64,000 bases of DNA from Euglena gracilis (lineage: Eukaryota; Euglenida; Euglenophyceae; Euglenales), in NCBI GenBank assembly GCA_039621445.1, contig CP154954.1, forward strand, positions 14,743,667-14,807,666, read 5' to 3'. A program made the translations under genes and the position numbers. Below the pieces are notes generated by a model. The model was given only the letters and a program-made list of their open reading frames with translations. It ran no database searches and was not told the origin of the DNA. Below, piece by piece: positions 43,236-55,736 of the stretch (its first letter is position 1; each line of letters begins with the position of its first letter).

Positions 43236-44130
43236 GGGTCCACCAGCCAGCTGCTTTTTTCCAGCCTCGGACAGCCCCCTATCGACGAGTTTTGATTTAT
43301 TTTGCAGTCCTAGAAGGAAGGCTGGATGGTAACAGATTCTTTTTTTGCTTTTGAGGGGCACATCCGGACAAAAAATAAAACACGCAAAATGCCAGAAAAA
43401 GTGCTGGCTAGCGGAATATTTGGTCGAAGAATCTTTTTTTTTTCGCAGGTATTTTTTCAGTTTCGATTTTCTTCTACGTAGTTTGACCCCAGCAGCTTTT
43501 GCCCAGCCTGCCCAAAATTTTCCATCCGCACCCCCCGGGGGGGTCCTCAGGCGACGCCCTGTTTCCAAATGTCTGTTCTTGTAAGCTTCAGCTGCTTTGC
43601 CAATGCTTAGGTCTTCTTCATGGCAGCTGTTGGAATGTGTCCAACTCTCTGATGGGGGGTGGAAGGGGCCACCAGACTCATCCCAGGGATCGAAATATGT
43701 GTGGTATATATGATGTGTATGTATTCGGTCAATGTTCGATTTCCAACCAGCTTTTTTTTGATCCAATCATTTTTGGTCATTTTTAAACACTTTCCTTCGC
43801 CTTTTCTTCTGGCCATTTTCAAGCCTTTCTGTGATGATTAAGAACTCCTGACGCCTTTTTTTTTCCCTCTGCCCAGGTTCTTGGGAGGGCAGACGACTGG
43901 TGATTGGCTGGTTTGATATCAGATTTCTTTGGGGACGTTTTTACTCTTGCCACCATCATGGCAATATATCTTGTGATATTTCTCAGCAGTGAAAATATGC
44001 ACACATCCGGAATAACCCCAAATTAACAAAACACGAAAAAAATTATTATGCATTTAAAATATATTGTCGGAATAAAATTCTGATCACAGAATTGTGTCAG
44101 ATAATTGAAGAAACAACTCGTTGATTTTTT
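43236..44130. other. Intergenic, no gene seen
   Basis: Contains a CCAGCCAGC/TTTTCCAGCC stretch resembling 25520-25580, otherwise unique. Overlapping ORFs on both strands (minus 43203-43766; plus 43499-43786) show no domain. Confidence 0.45.
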
Positions 44131-44620
44131 TTATTCCTCTGATTTGTGTTTGCCACAGCCCGTTTTGCGGGGGTCCTGATTAGTGTTTAATATCCTTGTT
44201 CTTTTGCGCCTCGCCGATACATCGTCACGCCACAGTTTAGGGGAGGGGGGCACTCCCCGCCTCCTTAAACCACAAGGGTTAGTTGGACCACCTGCCTGGC
44301 CTAGTGTCCAACATTGGGTTGGCTGCCTTGGAAACCCCCTCAAACAGTCAGATGCACTCGCCGCTGCCGTCCCAGCGCAGGCGGTTGTCTTGTGTGAACA
44401 ACCCGTTAGTTCCTGTTGTGCTGCTGTTGGCCGTTTTCTGGATGCACCCCGACCCAAGCCCCCATCGTCAGAAGCGCATTAATGGGGCACTGGACCACTC
44501 TCTGCACAAACACCCTTGCCGAAAAAAAAACAGCTTTTCCTGATTGGCAGAATGTGGCTTCGGTGACGTGTGTGTTTCTGTGGTCGCTTCGTCAATTCAC
44601 AAATCAGGTGAGTTGAGAAC
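44131..44620 (+). other. Exon-like unique segment with donor-like site
   Basis: Three plus frames and one minus frame (44131-44457) are open for 66-108 codons in DNA free of repeats. CAAATCAG followed by GTGAGTTGAG at 44600-44617 is a near-consensus splice donor, and the frame at 44416-44616 is open up to it. This is compatible with an internal exon, but no upstream acceptor or protein family can be assigned. Confidence 0.25.
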
Positions 44621-44984
44621 ATTTTGAAAATGAAGATTTGCTGAAATGGATTCAAGAGGGTCGGCAGGGTTATGTGCAACGACCTCCCCTCTTCTGGTCC
44701 GATGCGATCATTCTGGATACATTGGGTCCATAAATATATGTTTTTTTGTTGTTGTTTTTTGCTAATAAAAGTACATAAATAAGCAAATAAAAATACACAG
44801 TGAAATGAAAGAAATAAATGAAACATGGTGAAATGACCAAACATGGAAAATATTACAATAAACTGCTGAAAATTTTAATATGACTCGGAAAAAGGGCGAC
44901 TCAAGATGTCAAAGTTGACGTGAATTTTTAAAAGCGGCTTGCCATTGTGCAAGCTTGCAATAAAATGACCAACAATGACTAAAA

Positions 44985-45458
44985 GTGGCCAGAAACGGCA
45001 AACTGGCCAAAAATGACGCTCAGACGGTCAAAAATGGCCAAAGAAATGAAATCAGTCAAAAAAAAAAAACGGACAAAAAATCCCAGGCACCTGCCCCCCC
45101 CCCAACCCTCTCCCTGCATGCAAATTTGGCACCCCTGAAGCGTGCCCCCCTATTTTTTAACGTTTTTGGCTCACGTTGCAACTGGCCCGCTCGTTACCAG
45201 ATTCCAAAACCAGAACCACAGAACCAGAACACTGATTGGGACTGGTGGTCAAACTTTTCGTGCGAAACTGGACAGCTGACTCAGGAATTTCAACAGTGCA
45301 GACACAAAACTGAAAGACGAACCAGCAAACAGCAGAAACACACTGCAGCAGCAACAAGCAGCAGTCATTCTTTGGTGCTCCCAATGATCTCCCAAGGAAG
45401 GTGTGAGAGAGAGTGTGAGAGCTGCCAACCCGCCCCTTTTCACTCAAAAACTCCCTAA
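44985..45458 (+). CDS. Unrecognised ORF, polar
   Basis: 157 codons. Residues 1-35 are Lys/Asn/Gln-rich; 50 onwards are Trp/Asn/Gln/Ser/Thr/His-rich with six Cys, quite unlike the low-complexity products around it. Its 5' part lies over an A-run and a C-run, so a start within 45160-45200 is as likely. Minus-strand frames over 45157-45784 are also open (180 and 109 codons). No domain is recognised. Confidence 0.17.
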   Translation: MARNGKLAKNDAQTVKNGQRNEISQKKKTDKKSQAPAPPPTLSLHANLAPLKRAPLFFNVFGSRCNWPARYQIPKPEPQNQNTDWDWWSNFSCETGQLTQEFQQCRHKTERRTSKQQKHTAAATSSSHSLVLPMISQGRCERECESCQPAPFHSKTP

Positions 45459-45969
45459 AAATAAAAATAAAATGCAATTTTTGAAACAAGCCGCGAGGGG
45501 GATCGAACACACCCTGGGCAGGGTGAAAGATCCGACGCAAAGGGGTGCCAGCCACGGAAAAACGGAAATTGGGGTTCCAGGTACACCGATACAACATGGT
45601 TGCAGAGGTAGACTGCCCAATTTTGACTCCCCTCCAACGTGCGGTTGCGAACAACGCCAGAGGCTGTAAAAACTGACGCTGACATGCCAGCTGCCCCAAC
45701 CGCCATCACTGGGGTGGTGGAGCCAGCGGATGGCTGCTCAGCCATGTACCAACCACTGGAGACGCCAGCTGCCTTAACCACCATCGCCTCACCGACATTA
45801 CAGTGCCAAAGACATGCAATGACAGCCCACTTCTAAATTTCTAAACACACAAATTTGCCCCCTGGGGTTGCCCCCCCAGGGCAGAACGGGAATCGGCCGA
45901 ACAGCCAGGGTGGGTGCCCCCCCCCCACCATCTCTTCCCGTTTTTCCGGGAGCACCAATTTTTGGACCC

Positions 45970-46530
45970 GAAAAAAAATTTTACCCATTTTGGGACCCAT
46001 GTAGGGGGTCCCCCCAAAAACCACCCAAAACCCCATTTTTTTCACAGCTTCCAAAAATTCAACATTTTCTCAAAGTTTTGATTTTGAGAGGTTTATGAAG
46101 CAAAAAAATGCCATTGAAAGTCCAAAAAAATTCAACAAGAAAAAAAATGTCAGTAAAATTTGACTGTGCCAATATTTGGTCCACTTTTTTTTGACCTGAG
46201 TTTTTTTCAAACCCCCCCTAAAAAGTACCAATTTTTTAGCCCTGATTTTTTTTGAGATTTTTTTTCTGAAAAAAATGTGGTTTTCCATCAAAAAATCATG
46301 TGTATTAGGTTCATTTTTTAAAAAAGATTTCAAATTTTTTCTGGCCAAAATCCCCGTTTTTCCGAAATCGATGAAACTGCTGTGATGGGTGGGGGCGGTC
46401 GACCCACCCCCCACCTCCCGGGGGGGGGGGGGGGGGTGACCCCCCACCAGGCCTTCTCGTTCTGCCCTGCCTCCCCCGGTGCTGGCCTTCAATCATGGCC
46501 TGGGAGGAGAGGAAGATCACACGCGGCGAT
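45970..46530 (+). repeat. Duplicated block H, copy 2
   Basis: Paralogue of 35965-36040 joined directly to that of 37010-37480. The intervening 1 kb of copy 1 (including the hAT-like element and the 235-bp duplication) is absent here. Confidence 0.7.
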
Positions 46531-47800
46531 GTTTTCGCCGATCTGTGCTTTCTTCCCTCCACTTGTCTGTGGACCCCGGAATATTAACCCTTCCAAAAAT
46601 GAGACCCCACAAAAAATAAGACTTATCGTGGGCCGTTCAACAGGCGGGGGGAACCGATATGTGCAATTTTCATACAATTTACGTAATCTTTCGCAGTTTT
46701 CCCGCAATCTTCGCAATTTTTCCGCAACTGTTCCGTATTTTTTCATGTTCCACAATGAGTTCTGGCCATTCCCTGAACGTTCCAAAAGAGAACCAAGGTT
46801 ATTTTTTTTTATTTGTTGCAAATTTGCCAAGATTTGTCAAAGTTTATAAATTTTGACAAAATTTGGCGATTTCTGGGCATTTTTAGGCTTTCCCCAATTT
46901 CTGCTGAGAATGATGAAAAAGGTTTGACTGAAAAAATCTGCATCCTGGATTAGTTTTCACCTGAGACCAAATTTTTAGACAATTTTTTGCCGTTTTTGAC
47001 TTCTTTACCAAATAAATGCCATATTTCCAGAAGTTCCAAAAGTTGTGTTTTTGGACCTTTTTTGGTGGAAAGAGGTGAATTATGGCTCAAAATTTCCATC
47101 GATGTTGAAAACTGACCAAATTTGAGAAACCTCCAGCAGAAGTGTGTTTATTCCCAAAACCGCAATTTGTGCATTTTTTTTGCCAATTTTTCTGCAATTC
47201 CCACAATTTTTCAGCAATTTTTCTGCAATTGGTCCACCCCCCCCCCCTGCGACTGATAAAAACTTCAAAAATAAGATCCCGCAACAAGACCTCCTGGTGC
47301 AAAGCGTCGGGGAGGGCCCGCTTTTTCTTTTTCCTCCTCTTGAAAATTTTGGTGGTTTACCCCAACAATCTATCATGTCTTGCTCTGGGGGGGGGGGCTG
47401 CCTAGGGTCCATTAGCTGGCAATTTTGCTGGTCACTAGGTTCCCCAGACCGTGAATCCCGCTCAATCCTTGACACAAAAATGATGAAGTTCTAGGGTTTT
47501 TTGAAGTGCAAAAAAAATGTGGTAAAATTACACCAATTTCCACATTGCGCACCGAAGGAATTTTTTTAGTGCTTTTGGGAACCTGAAAAATAATGATTAT
47601 TCTGGGCCCCGGTTGGTCAAGGAAAAATGCAAATATAGGATCTTCCCGGAACAAGACCCTGGAGGTTTCCAGCAATGGACCCAAAGTTAGACTCAGGTCA
47701 TATTTTGGGCGGGGATCACGTGAGCGTTGGTCCAGACAAACCTCCACCCCCCTTCAGACTGATGGAGGATCCGGGACCCCCCAGAAACCCAAAAAAGAAG
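46531..47800. other. T-rich intergenic DNA
   Basis: Degenerate CGCAATTTTTC / CTGCAATTTTT words at 46685-46735 and 47165-47232. Several 100-codon ORFs on both strands (minus 47080-47475, minus 47412-47747) are Phe/Pro-rich or mixed, with no domain or paralogue. Confidence 0.45.
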
Positions 47801-47816
47801 ACAACTTTTTTTTTCT

Positions 47817-47833
47817 CCGGTGCATTGCACCAG
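47817..47833. repeat. Triloop hairpin motif, GGTGC/GCACC variant
   Basis: CCGGTGCATTGCACCAG: stem GGTGC-ATT-GCACC is perfectly paired although both arms differ from the usual GGCGC/GCGCC, a compensated change. Flanked by T-runs on both sides. Confidence 0.8.
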
Positions 47834-47879
47834 AATTTTTTTTCGTGTCTATTTTGGCCTATTTTTCAAGAAGAATTTG

Positions 47880-48310
47880 GAAAACGCGATTTTTGGGGTT
47901 TTTCAAGTCCCAAAAAATTTCCGCCTTTTTTTTCCCCGGGAGGGAGTCCAACCCTCCCTTTCGGTGGTGTCCAGACCACTCCCTTCTTGCCTGCTCATTT
48001 CGTAACCTGGTCGACCTCCTTCCTGGTCAGAGACAGAAAAATGTTTTAGCGGCTGCCTCCCTGGTGAGAGACAAACATTCATGGTTGTTGAACAGGGATG
48101 GGAGGTTGTTGGGTGGAAAAGGACCAGCCTGGACGCAAATGAACAATGCAACCCCAGTCCTGGTGGTCAGGCTTCTTCATAAGGGTTCGCATTCCAACCC
48201 TGGGGGGGTCGACTGAAGCTAGTCCGAGTTGGGCTTGGACCCCGGGGGGGGGGGTCCACTTGCAGGCTAGGTGGTGGTTTTTTTTTAACAAGTCACCGGC
48301 GCCAAGCGAG
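47880..48310 (+). repeat. Duplicated block G, copy 3
   Basis: Diverged paralogue of 17440-17915, including the AAAACGCGATTTTTGGG segment unique to G copy 2, so this copy descends from the copy-2 arrangement. Confidence 0.7.
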
Positions 48311-48479
48311 AAATTTTTACTTGAACCCCAAACCTTCCAAAAGTGCCCGTCTTTTTTTTTGGAACTTTTTTGGAACAAGCCGAAAAAAACACCCACCAAA
48401 AACCCCACTCGGCGCAGCCAGTTGGTGTGTGTTTTCCAGTGGATTTCCAGTGGGGGATTTTAGGGACCCGGACCAGGCT

Positions 48480-48740
48480 TCTTTTTAAGTAAGAAGCCCC
48501 CCCCCCCTGGGGGGGAGGGGGTGGGTGGGTGGGTCCGGGCCGCCCCCCCCCCCGGGTTGGGGGTCCTGCGCCGGAGGCGCCGGGTATACCTTTTCGGCGC
48601 AAAGCGCCAAATTTTTTTGAAAATTGCCTTTAACGGGCCCGATTTTGGGGGTCCCCGCCCCCCCAGGGGGGTCCCGCGCCACCCTGGGTGGGTGGGGGGA
48701 CCCCCCCGGGGGTCTTGAAAAGAAGCCTGACCCGGACTCC
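48480..48740. repeat. G/C-rich foldback cluster
   Basis: C-runs and G-runs alternate (48486-48560, 48655-48715). Hairpins GCGCC-GGA-GGCGC (48568-48580) and GGCGC-AAA-GCGCC (48596-48608) lie between them, followed by a T-run. ORFs across it are composition artefacts. Confidence 0.65.
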
Positions 48741-48840
48741 GGACCTCCCAGCAGAGAGTGGCCCAGTAAGTGGCTTTTCTAGTGGCAAGTTTCAGAACCC
48801 CCGGGATCTCAAGGGAAAGCCTGGCTCTGATAATGCAATA

Positions 48841-48882
48841 GGTGTGTGTGTGTGTGTGGTGTGTGTGTGTGTGTGTGTGTGT
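48841..48882 (+). repeat. (GT)n microsatellite
   Basis: About 42 bp with one GGT interruption. The equivalent position in C copy 2 (17988-18003) has a shorter GT/GC run. Confidence 0.95.
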
Positions 48883-48944
48883 TTATGCTTGTGTGCAGTT
48901 GTGTGTTTGTTTTTTTTAAATTAAATTACAGGTCCTGGTTTTCC

Positions 48945-49310
48945 ATTGGAAATTGTCCAATCATGCTGGTTTTTCGCATCGGCACTCGATTCGGCTGCAC
49001 TGGTCCTGAACCTGTACACCTGCAATCTGACCAAGTTTTTCAAAATTCACTCTCGTTCCGCCCTGCTCACTGGAGTATGGTGAGAGAACGCTTTCTTCCT
49101 ACCCACCTCATTCGTTGCACTGCAACTGCTTTGACCGTGCCACGTCTTTGCCTGTGGTAACAGAGGATGCTTTGTTTATGGGTGTCTGTGCAGTGTCAAC
49201 TGAAATGCATTCCAAACCTCCACTCCACTGGTGAATGTGTAATCAAAAAAATGCTTTTTTGCGTTTTTTCTTGTTTGACCCCCTGTTTGTGTTTTGAGCA
49301 GGCTGAAGCA
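48945..49310 (+). repeat. Duplicated block C, copy 3
   Basis: Paralogue of 10170-10500 and 18020-18360. Interrupted after TTTGTGTTTTGAG by a G/C-rich insertion before its tail resumes at 49640. Confidence 0.7.
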
Positions 49311-49640
49311 CTGACCGGGGGGTGGTTGACTGGTTTTTTCAGAGTGATTGACTGGTTTTTGGCCTGGACCCCCTCCCCCCCCCCAGGGGGGTGGTCGGCC
49401 AGGAGTGGGCAAAAGTGGCTTGAGTGACCCCGGCGCCGAAGGCGCTGGATAATTTTTTTTGGCCTAAAATGGCCGTTTTTCTGGAAAATGGAAAGTGGCC
49501 GTTTTTCTGAGTGGCCGACCCCCCCCCCCCCGGGGGGGGGTAGTGGCTGGCTGGTTTTTGAAAATGAGTGACTGACTGGTTTTTAAAAAAGTGGAGTGAC
49601 CCCCCCCCCGGGGGTCGGTAAAAAATTGTGTGGTTTTGAG
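49311..49640. repeat. G/C-run insertion with hairpin
   Basis: C-run/G-run pairs at 49372-49392, 49509-49540 and 49598-49612 separated by GACTGGTTTTT repeats, with hairpin GCGCC-GAA-GGCGC at 49433-49445. Absent from the other C copies at this point. Confidence 0.6.
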
Positions 49641-50450
49641 GTGGCTACCCCCCATGTGTGATGAACCCCCTGGCCCAATGAACAGGGGGTCCGGACTTTC
49701 CAACTTTTCATCTTTTACAGCAATGCAAATGCCCATACACTCATGCTCAAAAATTTTGCCCGATTCGGAATCTCTTGATTTTATTTTGGTGTTCATTCGG
49801 CTTGGGGGGGGTGTGGTACATGAAACATTGCTGCACAATAAAAGTTAAGCTCATGTGTATGTTTTCCTGATTATTTCACATTCTCCTTTGGAGAGTGGTC
49901 AACCAACGATGGTGGGTTAGGCGTGAACCGTCATTGCTTGATGGAACAAGATATCGGAAGACTTGGCACAATGCAGCTTTCATGGCATGGCCTCTTTCCA
50001 ACCCATGGCAACCTGCTGAAGCGTCCCCCACTGGCTGCATCATTTGTTGACCACTGGTTAACATTTGGGGGGGGTTAGCTGCAGGTGAGATTCTCATTCA
50101 GACGGACCAATGCAATGTCCAATGTAACTCAAGCAGCTCCCCCAATTTTATATTTTGGTGGAATTTCAAGGTCCTCATCTTCCCCAATAATGTGCATTTT
50201 CTTGTCCAAAATGGACGATTTCTGGGGAAAAAAATTCTGGTTTATCCTGCATGCCACCCTGGGTTTATGTTTTATGTTTGGGGGTTTTGCACTATTTTTA
50301 TGTACTACTCCTGAATACCTGGGACAAGGAGGGCGTTGTCTTTCAGAAGTTGAAAGTAGGAAGTTTGACTGATTCAGCCTGCGTCCATCAACCAACCGCT
50401 CCTGCCGACACCTGATCGTACAGCTTCCCACGCTTTCCACGGCCCATGCT
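49640..50450 (+). repeat. Block C tail and block D, copy 3
   Basis: 49640-49800 matches 10550-10660 and 18955-19070; 49860-50060 matches 19110-19310; 50150-50450 is a shortened, diverged block D. The order is the same as at 18.0-20.1 kb, showing that the whole series was duplicated as a unit. Confidence 0.7.
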
Positions 50451-50567
50451 TTTTCTGTTGTTCTGAAAAAAAACTGAATTTGTGAGTTAATTCTGACGTC
50501 AAACCCACTGGGTCACGAGGGTTACCTTGGCCCCCTATTACTTACATGCAAGCTTGGCCCCCCAAAG

Positions 50568-50825
50568 TTGGCCTTTTCTGCAAATTTGCAATCTTGGCCT
50601 TTAGTAAAGTTTTTTTTTCCACAGATCTTGCAGAATACTCACCGAAATCTCAAGGATTCCAATTTCGCGCTATGGTTTTTCCAGGCAAGAGGAAATGCTA
50701 TCTGGACCTGTTTTCCTTCCCAAGTCTGTGATGACCAAGGTGTCTGCTTTTGGGGAGGGTGTTACACAGAGTCTGGACAGAAATACATGGGAACCAAAAA
50801 TGATGAAGAATCGACAACATTGTGA
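50568..50825 (+). CDS. Possible terminal exon, Cys/Trp-rich
   Basis: 85 codons from ATG, but the likely coding part begins after AGTTTTTTTTTCCACAG at about 50624, the best splice-acceptor match in this region. From there about 66 residues run to a TGA, with four Cys and three Trp spaced through a Phe/Gly/Asn-rich stretch and a polar acidic end. It is unique DNA with no low-complexity bias. A second frame (50546-50731) overlaps. No family is recognised. Confidence 0.22.
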   Translation: MAFSANLQSWPLVKFFFPQILQNTHRNLKDSNFALWFFQARGNAIWTCFPSQVCDDQGVCFWGGCYTESGQKYMGTKNDEESTTL

Positions 50826-51837
50826 GATCATCCACGTGAAAAGACAAAAAAGTAGCAAAATTTGATCTTCCTCGTGCTCGTGGGATAAGCACAAAATATA
50901 AAACTAAAACAAAGATTTATTTCAAAGCAGTGGGTGGGAACTCTGTGGTGCAGACATTTTTTCGCTGGCTCTGCTTTCTTCTTTACGTGGAAACAGCATG
51001 CCAGGTTGAAACAACGGGTTTTTGGCGCGCACGGGGATCCTGGACCCCCCCTCCCTGCGATGAACATTCACCGGGGAAAGGGGGGGTACCGGGCGGTGAA
51101 TGTCACCATTTTGAGCGTTTGGGTGTTTTTTTTTTTTGCTTTGTCATATTTTGTTCTTTTTCCTCTAAAAATGACTATTTTGATGCCATTTGGTCGGAAA
51201 TTTTGATAAAAGCTTCACCGGTGAAGTTCACCATTGGTTTATGCGAGGGAGGGAAGGTGTCCAGGACCCCCCAGTGAAGTTTCAAACGGTGAGCCTCACC
51301 ACAGGGGGGAGGTCCAAGATGACCAATACTGCCGGATCTCCAAGGCTGATGGCGGCCGGGAGTCCAAGATTCAACAGACAAAATTCTTCCCAATGCGAAA
51401 AAACCTTCTGGTCGCCTTCGGTGGCCGGCTTTTTGCAAAAAAAATTGGGGGTTGTTGCATTATGGTGGGCTTCCTACTCATGACGGCGACAGGCACCGTA
51501 CGCTTGGCCCGTGCGTCTTCTGGAGTAGTGGCTCGCATCCACTCTTAAAACAAATTGTTTGTCTGGATTAACGTGTTTTAGAATTAATTCATTGCACAAC
51601 AGTGATTTCATTTTTTAAAATGTCACCATGTCGGATGGGTCCCAAGCAGGGGTTTTTTTAGTCTTGGACCCCCTCCCCCGGGGGGGAGGGGGGGTAGGGT
51701 GGGTGGGTCCCTTGGACCCCCTCACCGGAGGCAGAGGGTGACAATCCAGCCCCCGGTGACACATCTCAAAACAGGAAAGGGCTCGCCCAGTCCAGGGATG
51801 CAATTCCACCCAGGGTTTCACCATCCATAGGCCAGAG
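50826..51837. other. Unique intergenic DNA
   Basis: Contains several GGTGAA/TTCACC words (51092-51300), including the palindrome CTTCACCGGTGAAG at 51211, and a C-run/G-run pair at 51670-51700. Two overlapping plus ORFs (51190-51483, 51234-51548) lack any recognised domain. Confidence 0.45.
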
Positions 51838-51907
51838 ACGCCGATACCGCGGACGTTATTGTGTCCTTGGGGGGCACACCTCTTGCAATCTGAAGTGTGC
51901 CACTGAG
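51838..51907 (+). repeat. Short dispersed repeat E, copy 3
   Basis: CCGATACCGCGGACGTTAT...CAATCTGAAGTGTGCCACTG, followed by unrelated DNA before block F resumes. Confidence 0.75.
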
Positions 51908-51974
51908 TCCGGGTTATATCGGACCTTCTTTCATCCCCCAACCTTGACCGCTTTGCGGGGTAGCAGTGTGCTGG

Positions 51975-53745
51975 CTTGACCTCGCTGAACCATCAAATGT
52001 GCTGGAGGGAGCTACCCGTGGGACACTTCACAGGCAATTTTCCGCGACACCTGTTATTTGGTTTGCGAGAATGACAAACATTGTGTGTTGCTCCGATTTT
52101 TTCCCTTCCGATTTTAGTGGTGTATGGACCGGACATTTCCCCCTGACTATGGACAAAGAAATTGCAAGCAAAAAAGCAACGTTATGAAAGTCTCGGAAAT
52201 TCAAACAGAGCCGCCATGGAGGCTTTCAAACCCACGGGGACATGCCCCACAACGTGGGAACGTGCCTTCGACCATGGCGCCTGCCATTGCAGAAGCAGAG
52301 AAGCTTTCAGAGAGATTGCATCTTGTCCACCCCCGGAACTGTCTGTGTCGGGTGTGCCGCCCCATACCCCTGTGACATGCCCCCCCCCCCCCCCGGCGAA
52401 GGGCAGTGCTCGGCGAGGGGGACCTGATTTTTTAAACTATCTGACACGCATTTTCGAATAATTTCTGTTTTTTAATATTGTTTTCTATTTTCTGCTTTTT
52501 TCAATCTGGCAACTCCGTAGTTGGCAAAGTACAAGAACCCTAGAGCGGCTCGTGCATTGAAAATGAACAAAGAAGCAAAGTTACTGGAATACAACAGAAC
52601 AGTCAACAAAAAAATAACAACAACAACAAAAAACACAAACAAATTGTATTATGAGAAAGGGCTCAAGAAACCATGTAAATGTGACATAAATTGAAACAAT
52701 CAAACAAGGTAAAGCAGAATAGAAATAAACAGAGCAGCATCTGGGAGCATAATTTGCGTGCATCTTCTTTGAATTTCTTCGCATACCCCAGTTTGTGGCC
52801 TGTCGGATGGTTCCACTTTCCGCTTTCAGGAATACCTCCAATTGTCTAGCACACTTGGAAATGTTTTGTGACTTCGAAGCAGTGTTTTCTTCAGGTGCTG
52901 GCTGGACCCACAGCCCTTTTCCAGCTAAAAATTAAGGTTATCAAAACCCAAACACCCACCCTCAAAACACCCACTTTTGACCATTTTTGGACCGAATTTC
53001 TCCAATTTGCATCCAAAAAAAATCCCCCAGCCCACCAGTACCACGGGACCTCTCCCACCCGCCCCCCCGTAACTCTCACTCTCCATTCATTGAGGGCATT
53101 GAATTTTTTCGACCTTTCCCCCCTGAATTGGTCAGAAATGCCCCCAAAGGAGTGGTGGGTTCTGCTTGTGTCTCCCCTTCTCAGGGTAGTATAGGAAGCT
53201 CCGCAGACATGAGGTAGATGGGGGACCCCTAGGGGGTCACCCCCCCTCCCCCATCCCCCTTTCTAGTTTTGGAAGTGGGTCCGCCACCCCCCCCTCCTCT
53301 GCGGGGGCAAAATAAAAAATCTTCCGGTGCTTCGCGCCGGGGGTGTATACTAGGACCCACTTGAGGCTCAAAGTAATAATATGCACTCGATGGCGAGAAT
53401 TTCCAGCTACCAAAACTGGAGATAGGAGGGGTGTTTGCCCCCCCTCCCCAGATTCCCAAACAAGCCTGCCCCTCCTTCTCCGGAAAATCGCCGCCGTGAG
53501 TTCACGCGGTCACACGCCTCCCAGTCACATCCCGTGCCCTGGGGCCCAGTGCCGGCCCCTCACTCGCCCCCACACGCGTGCTGCCTTCCGCCTCGGTCGC
53601 CTCCATCCCCAGGGTGGGACGCGCTGCCAGTTGCCCAGGCGCTGATGCCATTTTCCATGAAGAGACCATGGAAGCTGAGGACCACCCTCGGTAAGTCTCG
53701 CGGATTTAGTCACCCCTTTTCACCCCAGGGTTTCACACTTTCTTT
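51975..53745 (+). repeat. Duplicated block F, copy 3 (broken)
   Basis: 51975-52300 matches 12018-12290; 52890-53215 matches 12335-12620; 53550-53745 matches 12690-12870. Unmatched inserts lie between (52300-52890, including an A/C-rich CAACAACAA stretch near 52615). Its right end is the founder of the tandem array that follows. A CCGGTGC-TTC-GCGCCGG hairpin occurs at 53324-53340. Confidence 0.65.
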
Positions 53746-54008
53746 TTGACAATCAACAGAAAGATTCAGGGTCCTTTGGTAATGAAGGTGCCCATTGTTC
53801 TTTTTTCCCCATTGGGCCACAGAGACCCCCCGCCAGGCTTATGGTTGGGACAGTCCGTTGCGGTATATCATTTGCAGTTATAAGACGCTGTTCTTGAAAC
53901 TCTTTCTTTGTGTTGGATATTTTATTTTTGCGTCTCTTTGTTATGAGCATGTGTTGACTTTGAAAGTTTTGGTTAGAAATGATTCCGATTCAAATCTGAC
54001 TTTGGGGC

Positions 54009-54426
54009 CAAGGTTTGATATAAGGAGGGCGTACATGGTTTAGGTGGGGGGTGTCCCCCCCACCCCCCCCCCCCTCCTGGCCCGCAGGGGGTGTCCGGAC
54101 CCCCCCCACCTGCCAGGGGGTCCGGATCGACCCTGGGGGGGTACCCGGGACCCCCCAAAAGGGTCAATTTTTTCCTCCGGCGCTTCGCGCCGAATTTTTT
54201 TTGCATTTTTTGGCACATTTTAGCCCCAAAAGTGCCCAAAATGGCACTTTTGGTCGGTTTGGGGGGTCAAAAATTTTCGGCTGGTGCTTCGCGCTGGGCC
54301 GAAAATCGGTCACTCGGGCCGCACCCCTGTTTAGGTGGGGGGGGTGTCCCCCCCCACCCCCCCACCTCCTGGCCTGCAGGGGGGGGTCCGGACCACCCCC
54401 CCCACCTGTCCTTACATCGAACCCTG
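54009..54426 (+). mobile_element. hAT-like element in array unit 1
   Basis: Ends CAAGGTTTGATATAAGGA and, inverted, CAGGGTTCGATGTAAGGA, flanked by perfect TTTGGGGC repeats (54001-54008, 54427-54434). Same family as 36174-36551. Carries hairpins at 54177-54192 (CCGGCGC-TTC-GCGCCG) and 54281-54297. Confidence 0.75.
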
Positions 54427-54883
54427 TTTGGGGCCCAATTTTCAGCTGAGACCTTTTTCATTAGAAACGTGAGAAAGGGAAAAAAATATTATTATATTAT
54501 TAATTGTATTTATGTCACAACAATACAAACGTTTGGAAGTCCATGGAAGCTGAGGACCACCCTCGGTAAGTCTCGCAGATTTAGTCACCCCTTTTCACCC
54601 CAGGGTTTCACACTTTCTTTTTGACAATCAACAGAAAGATTCAGGGTCCTTTGGTAATGAAGGTGCCCATTGTTCTTTTTTCCCCATTGGGCCACAGAGA
54701 CCCCCCGCCAGGCTTATGGTTGGGACAGTCCGTTGCGGTATATCATTTGCAGTTATAAGACGCTGTTCTTGAAACTCTTTCTTTGTGTTGGATATTTTAT
54801 TTTTGCGTCTCTTTGTTATGAGCATGTGTTGACTTTGAAAGTTTTGGTTAGAAATGATTCCGATTCAAATCTGACTTTGGGGC

Positions 54884-55279
54884 CAAGGTTTGATATAAGG
54901 AGGGCGTACATGGTTTAGGTGGGGGGTGTCCCCCCCACCCCCCCCCCCTCCTGGCCCGCAGGGGGGGTCCGGACCACCCCCCCCACCTGCCAGGGGGGTC
55001 CGGATCGACCCTGGGGGGGTACCCAGGACCCCCCAAAAAGGGTCAATTTTTTTGCATTTTTTGGCACGTTTTAGCCCCAAAAGTGCCCAAAATGGCACTC
55101 TTGGTCGTTTTGGGGGGTCAAAAATTTTCGGCTGGCGCTTCGCGCCGGGCCGAAAATCGGTCACTCGGGCCGCACCCCTGTTTAGGTGGGGGGGGGTGTC
55201 CCCCCCCCCCCCCCCCCCCTCCTGGCCTGCAGGGGGGGTCCGGACCACCCCCCCCCACCTGTCCTTACATCGAACCCTG
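54884..55279 (+). mobile_element. hAT-like element in array unit 2
   Basis: Target repeats TTTGGGGC at 54876-54883 and 55280-55287. Lacks the first of the two internal hairpins and keeps the second near 55132-55150. Confidence 0.75.
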
Positions 55280-55736
55280 TTTGGGGCCCAATTTTCAGCT
55301 GAGACCTTTTTCATTAGAAACGTGAGAAACGGAAAAAATATTATTATATTATTAATTGTATTTATGTCACAACAATACAAACGTTTGGAAGTCCATGAAA
55401 GCTGAGGACCACCCTCGGTAAGTCTCGCGGATTTAGTCACCCCTTTTCACCCCAGGGTTTCACACTTTCTTTTTGACAATCAACAGAAAGATTCAGGGTC
55501 CTTTGGTAATGAAGGTGCCCATTGTTCTTTTTTCCCCATTGGGCCACAGAGACCCCCCCGCCAGGCTTATGGTTGGGACAGTCCGTTGCGGTATATCATT
55601 TGCAGTTACAAGACGCTGTTCTTGAAACTCTTTCTTTGTGTTGGATATTTTATTTTTGAGTCTCTTTGTTATGAGCATGTGTTGACTTTGAAAGTTTTGG
55701 TTAGAAATGATTCCGATTCAAATCTGACTTTGGGGC

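Noticed and set aside
53795-54043. 82-codon ORF repeated in the array as a conserved gene
   Set aside because: Identity follows from recent tandem amplification; it is broken in units 3 and 4 by C-run length changes and overlaps the end of the inserted element.
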